A program made the translations under genes and the position numbers. A DNA stretch of 64,000 bases from Acidobacteriota bacterium (GTDB lineage: Bacteria > Acidobacteriota > Terriglobia > Versatilivoradales > Versatilivoraceae). The stretch lies in the NCBI GenBank assembly GCA_028875575.1, contig JAPPDF010000049.1, positions 1 to 64,000 of the forward strand, given 5' to 3'. The notes under the pieces are model-generated. The model was not told the origin of the DNA, made no database searches, and was given only the letters and a program-made list of their open reading frames with translations. The stretch's first letter is position 1. Each line of letters opens with the position of its first letter. Positions 8,501-17,869 of the stretch are shown piece after piece.

Positions 8501-10777
8501 ATGAAGCGAGTTGATTTTAGCCTGCTATCGGTACTGGCTGTGCTGGCACTGCTGGCGATCAACCCTCTGAACGCACATGCCCAGGATCGGGTCGCGTTGG
8601 ACGGGGGCGTGTTCGACGTTTCCGGCGCACCCCTCCCGGACGCCACCGTCTTCGTGAAGAACCTGGAGACGGGACTGGAGGTTTCCCAGCACGTCGACTC
8701 CCAGGGTGAGTTCTCGCTGGATGTCCGGGCGGGCCGCTACCGGGTCAGCGCGGCGGTAAACGACTTCCAGACGGCGTCCGAGACGGTCGACCTCACCAGT
8801 GGGGCAATCGGTCCCCTGGTGCTGAAACTGGTTCCGGCGATCCTGACGCAGTCGATAATCGTCACCGGCTCTCGCGAAGAGGAATTGCGGGAGGATTCCG
8901 TTACCAAGGTGGATCTTATTGCGCGAAGCCAACTGCTGGATTCCGGGTACGAACGTGTGAGCGACGTCCTGTCCGAGGAAACTGGAATCGTGACCCGTAC
9001 CGACAGGTCACCGGGCTCCCGGGCCGGGACTCAGATTCAGGGCGTGGACTCCAGGCAGTCCCTGATTCTGATCGACGGGTTTCCGATTGTGGGGGCGCGA
9101 GGAGTCAAGAGCGGCATCCTCAACATGAATCGGCAGTCGACCAACCGTCTCGACCGGGTGGAAATCGTCAAGGGCGCCTCCTCGGCTCTTTACGGATCGG
9201 ACGCGATCGCCGGCGTCATCAACATGATCACGCGGGAACCCCGTCAGAAATTCGATGCCAACCTGAGCAGTGCCATCGGGTCCCGCGGCGCCGCCGACCA
9301 TCGCGCCGATGCCGGCTTTGTGCACGAAGACTGGTCGGGATTCTTCTCCGCCGAGCGTCACAAGCGCAATCCCTACGACCTGACGCCCCAAAATTACGAC
9401 ACGACCGGACCGGGGTTTCGCAGGTACGACACCATGGCGAAGATCACGCGGGACATAACCGATGCCGTGGACCTCAGCTTTCTCGGCAACGCGTTCGACA
9501 ACCGCGAGATCAGCGTGTACTCCGGGAGATCCGGAAGTCAGACCACTACCACCAACGACAGCGCCATCAACTACGGCTTGACGCTGAATGCGGCGTTGTC
9601 CCCGTTCACCCAGCTGCAGACCCGCGGTTACTACGGGAAGTACGACGAGAACTCGGTGGTGGATCTCGCCAGTATTCCGGGGACCATGGACGACACGGCC
9701 AACCTGAACGAACGCCTCTACCGGTTCGACGCCAACGTCTCTCACGTCCTGGGCAGACGGCAACTGCTCCAGGGAGGCATCGACGTGACCAGCAACGAGT
9801 ACCGCGGTTACAACCGGCTGCTCGGCGACAACGCCGGACAGTCGGTCCGCATGGTGGACGCTTGGTTCCAGGACCGCATCCAGGCGCATCCCCGGCTCAG
9901 CCTGACGGTCGGGGGCCGGGTGACCCATCACTCGGCCTTCGGAACCCACGCGGTTCCCAGATTCGGCATGATGTTCCGGGCCTCGGACAAATTCCGCCTG
10001 AGAGCCTCCTACGGGCATGGCTTCCGCGCCCCGGACCTGGGTCAACTCTACTACCGCTTTCTCACCACTTCGGGTCTCTACCAGATCATCGGCAATCCTT
10101 CCCTGCAAGCGGAATCCTCCTCAACGACCCAGGTGGGGTTCGACAGCAACATCACCGAGCGGTTGCAGTTCAGTTCCACCTACTTCCGGAACGGAATCAC
10201 CAACCTGATCGACACCCAGTTGCTGGGAAGACCGCGGACACCCGCGCAACTCGAGGGGTTGATCTCGGAGTTCAACATCGATTCGGCATTCGGTCCGGGA
10301 TTGAACCGGTTGACCTATCTCTACCGAAACATCGAGAACGTGTACACGACCGGGCTGGAGAACAAGATCGAGTTGCGGCTGACCAACAATCTGCTGGTCT
10401 CAACCGGCTACACCTACCTCGAGGCCAGGGACAAGGAGACCGGTGCCTTTCTGAGCCATCGTCACAAGCACCACGGGAACTTCCGGGTGTGGTGGTCGAC
10501 CGACCGGCTGGGAGGCTTGCGCACCAACTTCCGCGGGACCTACCTGGGCAAGTGGCCCATCGTCGGCCGTCGTGCCACCTTGGTCGCCGATGCCTACCAG
10601 ATGTGGGACTGGTACTTCGCCAAGCCTCTGGGAGCCGGGCTCGAGCTCTTCGGACTGGTCGACAACCTCTTCGACTCGACCGATTCGAATCTCGAAGGTC
10701 CCAATCCCACCTACTATCGGGCCGACCCCGGTCGCGGCTTCCACATCGGGATGCGCTGGAACTTCGGGGTGGAGTAG
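8501..10777 (+). CDS. TonB-dependent outer-membrane receptor
   Basis: A 758-residue receptor with a cleavable signal peptide (residues 1-27). Residues 30-115 form a carboxypeptidase-regulatory-like beta-sandwich (GGVFDVSGAPLPDATVFV). The plug follows (SIIVTGSREEEL as TonB-box region, then SRQSLILIDGFPIVG and VEIVKGASSALYGSDAIAGV). The 22-strand barrel has the LRASYGHGFRAPDLGQLYYR motif and ends in an aromatic strand (GMRWNFGVE). The plug and barrel resemble CirA/BtuB-type receptors for siderophores, haem or cobalamin. AAGGAGG lies seven to twelve bases before the ATG. With the upstream gene and Fur box it forms an iron-acquisition unit. The ligand cannot be read from sequence. Confidence 0.92.
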   Translation: MKRVDFSLLSVLAVLALLAINPLNAHAQDRVALDGGVFDVSGAPLPDATVFVKNLETGLEVSQHVDSQGEFSLDVRAGRYRVSAAVNDFQTASETVDLTSGAIGPLVLKLVPAILTQSIIVTGSREEELREDSVTKVDLIARSQLLDSGYERVSDVLSEETGIVTRTDRSPGSRAGTQIQGVDSRQSLILIDGFPIVGARGVKSGILNMNRQSTNRLDRVEIVKGASSALYGSDAIAGVINMITREPRQKFDANLSSAIGSRGAADHRADAGFVHEDWSGFFSAERHKRNPYDLTPQNYDTTGPGFRRYDTMAKITRDITDAVDLSFLGNAFDNREISVYSGRSGSQTTTTNDSAINYGLTLNAALSPFTQLQTRGYYGKYDENSVVDLASIPGTMDDTANLNERLYRFDANVSHVLGRRQLLQGGIDVTSNEYRGYNRLLGDNAGQSVRMVDAWFQDRIQAHPRLSLTVGGRVTHHSAFGTHAVPRFGMMFRASDKFRLRASYGHGFRAPDLGQLYYRFLTTSGLYQIIGNPSLQAESSSTTQVGFDSNITERLQFSSTYFRNGITNLIDTQLLGRPRTPAQLEGLISEFNIDSAFGPGLNRLTYLYRNIENVYTTGLENKIELRLTNNLLVSTGYTYLEARDKETGAFLSHRHKHHGNFRVWWSTDRLGGLRTNFRGTYLGKWPIVGRRATLVADAYQMWDWYFAKPLGAGLELFGLVDNLFDSTDSNLEGPNPTYYRADPGRGFHIGMRWNFGVE

Positions 10778-11001
10778 CCGGTTCGCAGTCCGGAAATTGG
10801 GGCGATCCGCCCAAGAAACGAATTCGGGATCGCCTCCAATCCCTCACGCATGGCAGCCGGGTGACGTCTTTGTCGAGCCGTCCATTCGGCTGCCCTCAAA
10901 CTTCCCTCCAAGCGAATAGTGTCATTCAGCCCCTTTTTGGCCATAATGGCAGGCATGCGGTGACAACCTGCAATAGCCGGTCCGAAAAAGGAGGCTGAAC
11001 C

Positions 11002-11367
11002 ATGGAACCACTATCCACCTTTGCCTGGGACGACGTGAAGCTGGACCCCTGGCCGCTTCCGGCAAGCAACATTCTGGGGGGCAGCCCCGACGCCCTGGGA
11101 GCCCTGGTCTTCATCACCGAGGACAAGACCTCTTGTAGCGGTATCTGGCAATGTCAACCCGGCCAGTTTCGATGGGAGTACACCTGGAACGAAACCATCT
11201 ACGTCCTGGCCGGAAAAGGGGAGATTCGCTCGGAGGACGGGGAGTGCTGTCCGATTGTGCCGGGAAAGATGCTGCACTTCAACGAGGGGCTCAGATCCGT
11301 CTGGACCATTGAGGAGACGGTGCGCAAGTTCTTCTGCCTGCAGTCGGAGCAACCGCTGCAGCTCTGA
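11002..11367 (+). CDS. Small cupin-domain protein
   Basis: A 121-residue single-domain cupin, start supported by AAAAGGAGG some ten bases upstream. The pattern GIWQCQPGQFRWEYTWNETIYVLAGKGEIRSEDG matches the first cupin motif of the DUF861/EutQ-like subgroup, where WxxxxxETxYVLxGxxxI replaces the double-His metal motif. VPGKMLHFNEGLRSVWTIEETVRKFF is the second motif. Such proteins range from ureidoglycine aminohydrolase relatives to binding proteins; no substrate is evident. It has no close operon partner. Confidence 0.8.
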   Translation: MEPLSTFAWDDVKLDPWPLPASNILGGSPDALGALVFITEDKTSCSGIWQCQPGQFRWEYTWNETIYVLAGKGEIRSEDGECCPIVPGKMLHFNEGLRSVWTIEETVRKFFCLQSEQPLQL

Positions 11368-11422
11368 ACCTGGCCGGGGACGCTTGGGGCGAAGACGGCG
11401 GGCCTGCGGATGCAAGCGGTCC

Positions 11423-12313
11423 TCACGCGCCGTAGCGGGCCGCCAAGGCCTTGAGCTCTCGCAGATACCGGGGGACAGCCGTGACCGGGTCCTCCTCGCC
11501 CTCGAACTCCAGCGCCAGATAGCCCTTGTAGCCGGCGGCGGCCAGAGTCTGGAGGATCCTGCCCCAGTCGGCCGGAACCGGCTTGCCCCCGGGCGCCACA
11601 ACCCGGGTCTTCACCTGCACGTTCACAGCGTAGGGGGCACAGGCCTCGATCTGCCCGTAGGGATCCTGCAGGAAGTTGCCGGTGTCGAGGTTGATGCCCG
11701 CCCAGGGAGAGTCCACCCTCTCCAGGATTCCGATCATCGTCTCCGCTCTGGCGGTGATGCCTCCATGGTTCTCCAGACCCAGGATCACCCCCCGCTTGCC
11801 CGACTCCTCCGCCGCCCGGCCCAGCACTGAAGCGGCCCAGTCGGCCGCCTGATCCAGGCTGGCGCCCGGGGGCGCGTCCCCTCCGAAGATGCGGATATGC
11901 CCGGCGCCCAGCTTGTGGGCCACTTCAATCCACTTGCGGATCTCCTGAAGCTCGCGGGCCTGCTCCAGCGGCATGGGGCGGCACAGATTGGTCCGAATCG
12001 AGATGCTGTAGATCTCCACCGCGTTCCGATAGGCCAGCCGCTTCAGGGGCAGCAGGAAACGATCTTCAATGTTGGGAAACCAGTAGACGGTCAGGTCCAG
12101 TCCGTCGATCTCCTGCTCCACCGCCATGTGGACCAGGTCGGCATAGGTCAGGGCCTTCGACCCCAGCGGCGTCCTGAAGGAGTAGGCGCAGATGGCGATC
12201 CGCATTCGGGACACGCCTTCGGTCTCGGAGCGGCCGACCCGAGCCCCCAAGTGGGTCCCCAGGGACCCGGCAAGCAGAAAAGGCGCGGTTCGCAACAGGT
12301 CTCTACGGTTCAT
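11423..12313 (-). CDS. Exported sugar-phosphate isomerase/epimerase-like TIM barrel
   Basis: A 296-residue AP-endonuclease-2/xylose-isomerase-like protein. The start MNRRDLLRTAPFLLAGS is a Tat-type signal with adjacent arginines; an upstream Met at 12325 gives a less typical N-terminus. MRIAICAYSFRTPL begins the barrel. GHIRIFGGDAP, LGLENHGG (metal-binding Glu), INLDTGNF (metal-binding Asp), VQVKTRVV and GYKGYLALEFEGEEDP (metal-binding Glu) follow in the usual order. Homologues isomerise or epimerise sugars or break down plant-derived polyols. It lies 36 bases downstream of the lipoprotein hydrolase gene, probably one transcript. Confidence 0.85.
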   Translation of the reverse strand: MNRRDLLRTAPFLLAGSLGTHLGARVGRSETEGVSRMRIAICAYSFRTPLGSKALTYADLVHMAVEQEIDGLDLTVYWFPNIEDRFLLPLKRLAYRNAVEIYSISIRTNLCRPMPLEQARELQEIRKWIEVAHKLGAGHIRIFGGDAPPGASLDQAADWAASVLGRAAEESGKRGVILGLENHGGITARAETMIGILERVDSPWAGINLDTGNFLQDPYGQIEACAPYAVNVQVKTRVVAPGGKPVPADWGRILQTLAAAGYKGYLALEFEGEEDPVTAVPRYLRELKALAARYGA

Positions 12314-12349
12314 GCAGTCCTCCACGGGGGAGATGGGCTTGATTCTAGT

Positions 12350-13465
12350 TCACTCCCCCGACAACCACCGATCGAAGAATTCGTAGGCCTCCTGGCGCAC
12401 GGCGGGCGGAAACTCGTGGCCGACTTCGGGATGCCTGGCGACCAGCCGGTCGGGGCTGTGGAAGAGGCGCTCATAGACCGGCAGGGCGCTTTCGACACAT
12501 GCCCTGACGCCGGCAACGGCGAAATTATGGTCCCCCTGCGGGGCCGAGATGAAGACGGGCCGCGGAGCCAGAATGCCCAGCACCTCGGTGAAGTCGAAAG
12601 GCATGCGGGCGGCATCGCTCCCGTAGAGCTGGGCGATGCGCGGCATGTACCCCCGATGGCTCCATCCCTTCAGGTCTCCCCCGTAGTAGTGCCCGAAGGC
12701 ATTGAATCCGCAACTGGTGGCCACCGCCGCCACCCGCGGCTCGAAGGCCGAGAGGAAGAGGGCGTTGTGACCGCCCAGGGAGTGACCGATGACGCCGATC
12801 CTGTCCGGGTCGACTTCCGGCAGCGATTGCAGCAGGTCGATGGCCCGCCGGTGGTTGAGGATGCCCTTCATGGTGGCGCTGGCGTAGCCCATGGCATAGG
12901 GATCGATCTTGTAGTCCCCGAACCCCGGGTAGTCGGGCGCCAGGGTGACGTAGCCCCGCCGGGCCAGCTCCAGAGCGTAGTGCAGGTCGGTTTGGCCGCC
13001 CCGCCCCGCCGGCTCGGCCTTGCCGATGGAGGTCGTCTGGTGGAGGCAGAGCACGGCGGGAGCGGATTGCCCTTCCGGCAGTCCATCGGGAATCAGCAGA
13101 TAGGCCGGAACCCGGTCCGGTTTCCTCTTCACCACCTGGCTGACGAAGGTGATCTTGCGCCGCTCGACTTGCGGCAGCCTTTCGGTTTCCAGGACCTGGA
13201 TATCCAGCGGATCGTCGGGAAGCCGGGGAAGAGGACCCATCACACTCTGCATGTTCTGAAGGGTGTGGATTCGGCGGATGTCCCAGTGGGTGCGGCTCTC
13301 GATGGGATGCGGCCTGCCCTGCCGGTCCAGGTAGTGAAGCAGATCCCGCTTGTCCGGGTAGACGGGCGCTTCCGGGGCCGCGCAGGCGGCCAGCCAAAGG
13401 AAAATCGAGCAGAGGACCAGGAGGCTCACGGCCGCCCAGCCCGGTTGAACTCTGTCGTCTCCCAT
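12350..13465 (-). CDS. Alpha/beta-hydrolase lipoprotein
   Basis: A 371-residue hydrolase with a hydrophobic leader and lipobox LAAC (lipidated Cys28). The alpha/beta-hydrolase core has PAVLCLHQTTSIGK (oxyanion region), RRGYVTLAPDYPGFG, the nucleophile elbow GHSLGG, and the acid and histidine in the final third (SAPQGDHNF, GHEFPP). It resembles acetyl-xylan-esterase or dienelactone-hydrolase-like proteins common in Planctomycetota and Acidobacteriota. It shares layout with the Tat-exported hydrolase at 19065-20231 (ALHQTSS, DATRIGAAGHSLG). Probably cleaves esters of sugars or xenobiotics at the cell envelope; the substrate is unknown. Confidence 0.82.
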   Translation of the reverse strand: MGDDRVQPGWAAVSLLVLCSIFLWLAACAAPEAPVYPDKRDLLHYLDRQGRPHPIESRTHWDIRRIHTLQNMQSVMGPLPRLPDDPLDIQVLETERLPQVERRKITFVSQVVKRKPDRVPAYLLIPDGLPEGQSAPAVLCLHQTTSIGKAEPAGRGGQTDLHYALELARRGYVTLAPDYPGFGDYKIDPYAMGYASATMKGILNHRRAIDLLQSLPEVDPDRIGVIGHSLGGHNALFLSAFEPRVAAVATSCGFNAFGHYYGGDLKGWSHRGYMPRIAQLYGSDAARMPFDFTEVLGILAPRPVFISAPQGDHNFAVAGVRACVESALPVYERLFHSPDRLVARHPEVGHEFPPAVRQEAYEFFDRWLSGE

Positions 13466-13490
13466 CAGACCTCCCGGCGACCCCTGCCGG

Positions 13491-13800
13491 TCATTGCAGG
13501 TTGGCCCCCTGCAGGTAGGCGATCAGGTCGGCCATCTGTTGGGGATCGATGCCATCTTCGAATCCGTCGGGCATCAGGGACACGCTGGAAGCTCGCACAT
13601 CGGCGATGGCCGCCTTCAGCAGGGTGGGATCCTCGGCCTCGGGGCGGCGCAGGGTCAGGCTGTTAGAGGTTTCGTTGACGATGAGTCCGTCCAGCAGCCG
13701 CCCGTCCCGGGTCTCCACCATGTAGCTGGTGTAGGCGCTTTCGATGACCTGGCCGGGGTTCAGGATGGACTGCAGCAGCTTGTTCCGTGGCTGTCCATTA
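13491..13800 (-). pseudogene. C-terminal remnant of a Pirellula-type haem-binding domain protein
   Basis: The leftward frame over about 100 codons reads RNKLLQSILNPGQVIESAYT, then DGRLLDGLIVNETSNSLTLR and DGIDPQQMADLIAYLQ. This matches the last part of the cytochrome-c-like haem-binding domain of large exported dehydrogenase-like proteins of Planctomycetota, Verrucomicrobiota and Acidobacteriota. The CxxCH haem site, dehydrogenase and HEAT parts are absent. Upstream the frame enters DNA antisense to the next enolase gene, so no full-length gene exists here. It is best read as the stump of a deleted gene. Normal codon content up to the stop suggests recent loss. Confidence 0.65.
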
Positions 13801-13998
13801 TAGGCGAAGTGGGGATTGCGGTGTTGGGGGCTTCCGACGACTGGTGCCCCGGCATCAACGCGGAGAGAGGATTCGAGCCGCGCACGCCGCATCCCCACAT
13901 AGCCGTGGGCGCAGACCCATGGAAGCGGTAGAATGTCGGGGTCGTGTTCTTGCGACGCCCTATGAGCCGAGGCTGAAAGATGAGAAAAAGGCAGACCC

Positions 13999-15111
13999 AT
14001 GCGCATTGACCGGGTTGAGGTCATGGTGGTGGGTCCCCAGGTGCAACGCTTCACCTGGTCCCATGACCTGCCGGAACAGTACATGACCAACACGGTGGTG
14101 CGCATTTTCACCGACGATGGCGTCGAAGGCTTTGGGGGCGTGTCCAACTACACCTCCTACGCTCACGACCGCTACACGGCCGAGACGCTCCGGCACCTGG
14201 TTCCGGCGCTCATCGGACGGGACCCCCTCGATCGGGAGGCCCTGTGGCGAAGCCTTTGGTCTCGCGTCTTTCCCCTGGCCCCCGGAGCCCTGGCGGTGGT
14301 GGATATCGCGCTCTGGGACCTGCTGGGCAAGACCTCCAATGTGCCTATCTACCAGCTATTGGGTGGGACCCGCCGGCAGATTCCCTCCTATGCCAGCACG
14401 CCCATGCTGGAGGACGTTGCCGCCTACCTGGACTTCGTGGACCAACTGCTGGAGCAGGGGTTTGGGGCCGTCAAGTTCCACTGCTGGTGCGTTCCCGACA
14501 GGGACCTGGAACTGGCCCGGGCCGTCCGCGCCAAACACGCTCCCGACCGGGTGGCCCTGATGCTGGACGTGGAGAACAACTACGACTGGGACAGCGCGCT
14601 GCGGGTGGCCAGGGAGTTGGAATCCCTGGAGTTTAGCTGGTTCGAGGCTCCGCTGATGGACTACGACCTGGAAGGCTATTGCAGGCTGACCCGCAGGGCG
14701 AACATACCCATCGTGCCGTCGGGAAACTGGGTTCAGGATTTGCCCGCCTTTCAGGAGGCCCTGCGCAAGGAGGCCTGGAGCCGGGCCCGGACGGACGTCA
14801 CCGTTTGCAGCGGCCTGACGCAGGCCCGCAAGGCCATGGCTCTGGTGGAAGCCGCCGGCATGAAATGCGAGGTGATGTCGTGGGGGAACACTCTGGTTTC
14901 GGCGGCCAATCTGCATCTCATGCTGGGGTTCAACCTGTGCACCTATTTCGAGCAGGCCGTCCCCTACGAACCCTACGAGTATGGAATGAAGGATGTGATC
15001 CGTACCGGGCCGGACGGGATGGTGGCGGCGCCCGGCGGCCCGGGTCTGGGTGTGGAGGTGGACTGGGAAGCCATGGAAGCCGCCACCCTGCTCAGCTTCA
15101 CCAGCCCCTAG
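13999..15111 (+). CDS. Enolase-superfamily (mandelate racemase-like) enzyme
   Basis: A 370-residue protein. The N-terminal capping domain (MRIDRVEVMVV, VVRIFTDDGVEGFGG) leads into a barrel with VDIALWDLLGK, FGAVKFHCWCVPD (KxH in place of the KxK catalytic pair), LMLDVENNYDWDSALRVA (first metal Asp), FSWFEAPLMDYD (second metal Glu) and CEVMSWGNTL near the C-terminus. The third metal ligand region reads IVPSGNWVQD instead of the canonical GE motif. It should abstract the alpha-proton of a sugar acid or hydroxy acid, though altered ligands leave the reaction uncertain. Fifty-one bases separate it from the next gene, so co-transcription is likely. Confidence 0.8.
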   Translation: MRIDRVEVMVVGPQVQRFTWSHDLPEQYMTNTVVRIFTDDGVEGFGGVSNYTSYAHDRYTAETLRHLVPALIGRDPLDREALWRSLWSRVFPLAPGALAVVDIALWDLLGKTSNVPIYQLLGGTRRQIPSYASTPMLEDVAAYLDFVDQLLEQGFGAVKFHCWCVPDRDLELARAVRAKHAPDRVALMLDVENNYDWDSALRVARELESLEFSWFEAPLMDYDLEGYCRLTRRANIPIVPSGNWVQDLPAFQEALRKEAWSRARTDVTVCSGLTQARKAMALVEAAGMKCEVMSWGNTLVSAANLHLMLGFNLCTYFEQAVPYEPYEYGMKDVIRTGPDGMVAAPGGPGLGVEVDWEAMEAATLLSFTSP

Positions 15112-15162
15112 AAATCAGGCTCGGGGCACTCTGATTGGACTGCGATTCGAAGGAGAGAGCTC

Positions 15163-16425
15163 ATGATCGACCGACGCACCTTTATCGGCGCCCTGGGGAG
15201 CAGTTTGGCGGTTCCCCCGTTGCTCTGGGGAGAGGCCGCCAAGCCCAGGCGGCTGGCCATGGTGACCACCGAGTGGCGATACCCGTCCCACGCCTGGCAC
15301 ATGGGAGAGCGCTTCCTGGTGGGATATCCCGTGGAGGGGCGCTGGCATCGGTCCCCCCTCGAGCTGGTATCGACCTACGTGGACCAGTTTCCGGAGAATG
15401 ACCTGAGCCGCGCCCGCTCCCAGGAGTTCGGCTTCCCCATCTACCCCACCATCGCCGAAAGCTTGCGCCGCGGCGGGGACAAGCTGGATGTGGACGGGGT
15501 GCTTCTGATCGGGGAACACGGGAGATATCCGCGCAACGAACTGGGGCAGACACTCTATCCCCGCTACGAATTCTTCAAGGAGATCGTGGAGGTCTTCAAG
15601 CAGGACGGCCGAAGCGTTCCCGTGTTCAACGACAAGCACCTGTCCTGGAAGTGGGAGTGGTCCAAGGAGATGGTGGATACGGCCCATGCCATGGGGTTCC
15701 CGTTTCTGGCCGGGTCCTCGCTGCCGGTCACCTGGAGGATACCCTCCTTCGAAATGCCCTACGGCGCCGAGATCGAGGAAGTCATGTGCGTGGCCATCGG
15801 CGGGGTGGACAGCTACGATTTCCACGCCCTGGAGACCATCCAGTGCATGGTGGAACGCCGGCGGGGCGGTGAGACCGGAGTGGACTGGCTTCACGCCATG
15901 CGCGGGGAACCGGTCTGGGAAGCCATGGGAAAGGGCTCGTTCGACCGCGGCGGCTGGGACCCGCAACTCTTCTCCGCCTGCCTGTGCCGCAGCCTCACCC
16001 TGACCCAGGCGAAAACCGTGAACCATCGCTACCCCACCCCGGAGCAGATGCGGCAATGGGTCGAGAAGCCGGTGGTCTACCGTTACCAACACACCGATGG
16101 ATTGAAAGCCACCATGATGCTGATGAATGGCCTGGTGGACGACTTCACCTTTGCCGTCCGGCTCAAGGGCCAGCCCGAGCCCCTCTCCACGCTGTTCTAT
16201 CTTTCACCCGTCCCCAACGTGGTCTTCATAGCGGCCCTGATGCACAAGGTGGAAGAGATGATCCTGACCGGGAAAGCTCCCTACCCGGTGGAGAGGACGC
16301 TCCTGACCTCCGGCCTGGTGACAGCCGGAGTCCATTCCCTGGGCCAGGGAGGAAAAAGGCTGGAGACCCCCCACCTGGGGATCCGCTACCAGGCGCCGAG
16401 GGAGTCGCATTTCCTGAGGAGTTGA
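15163..16425 (+). CDS. Tat-exported conserved protein, paralogue of the gene at 37819-39273
   Basis: A 420-residue protein starting with a Tat signal (DRRTFIGALGSSLAV), preceded by GGAGAGAG. No named domain is recognised. Landmarks are MVTTEWRYPSHAWHMGERFL, LDVDGVLLIGEHGRYPRNEL, SVPVFNDKHLSWKW, FLAGSSLPVTWR and DFHALETIQCMVERRRGGETG. The same landmarks appear in the same order in the lipoprotein at 37819-39273 (AVDGVLLIGEHGDYP, PVFNDKHLSYRW, LWAGSALPVVWRRP, VERRQGGESG), so the two are paralogues. Dinucleotide-binding oxidoreductase or sugar-handling roles are possible but not supported. It follows an enolase-superfamily gene, hinting at carbohydrate or acid catabolism. Confidence 0.78.
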   Translation: MIDRRTFIGALGSSLAVPPLLWGEAAKPRRLAMVTTEWRYPSHAWHMGERFLVGYPVEGRWHRSPLELVSTYVDQFPENDLSRARSQEFGFPIYPTIAESLRRGGDKLDVDGVLLIGEHGRYPRNELGQTLYPRYEFFKEIVEVFKQDGRSVPVFNDKHLSWKWEWSKEMVDTAHAMGFPFLAGSSLPVTWRIPSFEMPYGAEIEEVMCVAIGGVDSYDFHALETIQCMVERRRGGETGVDWLHAMRGEPVWEAMGKGSFDRGGWDPQLFSACLCRSLTLTQAKTVNHRYPTPEQMRQWVEKPVVYRYQHTDGLKATMMLMNGLVDDFTFAVRLKGQPEPLSTLFYLSPVPNVVFIAALMHKVEEMILTGKAPYPVERTLLTSGLVTAGVHSLGQGGKRLETPHLGIRYQAPRESHFLRS

Positions 16426-16546
16426 GGCGGGGGAGGATTGGGAAGCACGCAAAGGCTTTCGCCCTCACTTCCCGCGGTCAATGCCGGTAATAAGGGACGG
16501 CACGTCCGGACTTGCGCTGGTTGCAGCCCGGAATTCCCCGCTCGGG

Positions 16547-17716
16547 TCATGACAACTGGCGCAGTTTCAAATCGGGGATGTTCTTGAGGGGCAGGGCGGT
16601 GATGGTGTCGGTCAGAGGATATTCCCGGTCGCCGGGGTAGACCACCCACAGGTGCTCCAACCCCAGGTCTTCGATGACGATGTGCATGGATCTTGTCGTG
16701 CGCGGGGCATCGGTGCACTTAAACTCGAATCCCCAGCGGCGGCCTCGCCGCAGCAGCATCAAGTCCAGCTCGGCGCCGCGGCGGGTACCGTAAAAGTAGG
16801 CTTCGCGCTCGCCGTGGGCCAGCAGCGTCTGCTCCAGGGCGAATCCCTCCCAACTGGCGCCGTAGCGAGGATGCAGCGGCAGTTCTTGGGGTTCCTCCAG
16901 ACCGAGCAGGAAATGCAGGATCCCACTGTCGCGCAGGTAGACCTTGGGCGATTTGACGATGCGCTTGCCCAGACTCTCCCTCCAGGGAGGGAGCACGCGG
17001 ATCATGAATGTACCCGCCAGCAGATCCCGGTAGTGGTTCACCGCGGTTGCACTCACGTCCATCGAACGTCCCAACTCGGTCGCGTTCCAGACTTGTCCGT
17101 GAAAATGGGCCAGCATCCTCCAGAAGCGCCCCAGGGCTTCGGGAGATATTCTCGAGCCCAGTCCCGGGATGTCCCTCTCCAGAAACGTGCGGGTAAACGA
17201 CTGCATCCAACGGCTCCATTCCGCCGCCGACCGCGCCAGCCAGGCTCGCGGAAAGCCGCCGCGCATCCAGAGACCGTCCTGGTTCTGCCGGCCCACTTCA
17301 GCAAGGGAAAAGCCGCCGACGTCCACGAAAACGATTCTTCCCGCCAGAGTCTCGGATATCCCCTGGATCAAGTCCCAGGAAGCGCTGCCCAACAGCAGAA
17401 AAACCGCCTTTCGGTTCCGGTCGTCACAGATCGGTCGCAGGATCTCTAACAGTTCCGGCATGCGCTGCACTTCGTCCAGAACGACCAGACCCTCGCTTTG
17501 GCGAAGCAGTCTCTCGGGAGTGGCGGACAGTGCTTCCCGCACAGCGGAAACCTCGAGATCAAGGACCGTCGATGGTCCCGGCCACTCGGACGCCGCCTGC
17601 CGGGCCAGAGTGGTCTTACCTACCTGTCTGGCACCCAGCAAAGCCACCACCGGCACTTGGGATAGTCCGCTGACAGTGTCGGCAAGCAGATCGGTACGAG
17701 CAATATATTGTTGCAT
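16547..17716 (-). CDS. DUF4143-type AAA ATPase
   Basis: A 389-residue protein from Met at 17716 (MQQYIARTDLLADTV). Walker A GARQVGKTT (residues 28-36), Walker B LVVLDEVQRMPELLEILRP and the sensor FLLLGSASWDLIQGISETLAGR define the AAA_14 ATPase. The C-terminal DUF4143 part follows (ERDIPGLGSRISPEALGRFW, SMDVSATAVNHYRDLLAGTF, then the nuclease-like RRGAELDLMLLRRGRRWGFEFKC in two parts). These proteins occur in large, often horizontally moved families with a suspected role in toxin/antitoxin-like or genome-defence functions; none is established. It stands alone between catabolic genes, and an A+T-rich stretch (17701-17760) lies at its start. Confidence 0.85.
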   Translation of the reverse strand: MQQYIARTDLLADTVSGLSQVPVVALLGARQVGKTTLARQAASEWPGPSTVLDLEVSAVREALSATPERLLRQSEGLVVLDEVQRMPELLEILRPICDDRNRKAVFLLLGSASWDLIQGISETLAGRIVFVDVGGFSLAEVGRQNQDGLWMRGGFPRAWLARSAAEWSRWMQSFTRTFLERDIPGLGSRISPEALGRFWRMLAHFHGQVWNATELGRSMDVSATAVNHYRDLLAGTFMIRVLPPWRESLGKRIVKSPKVYLRDSGILHFLLGLEEPQELPLHPRYGASWEGFALEQTLLAHGEREAYFYGTRRGAELDLMLLRRGRRWGFEFKCTDAPRTTRSMHIVIEDLGLEHLWVVYPGDREYPLTDTITALPLKNIPDLKLRQLS

Positions 17717-17869
17717 ATCACATTTAGTCAATAGGATAAGCAACAATAATATTACTCGAACGATTACCCTTCGTCCAGTTCAATCGGAATCACGGTTGGC
17801 GTTGGAGAGGTGGAATCGGTCTTGTGATTGCTCCCCGCGACTCGACTCAATTGTCTGAAAGGGACCGCG

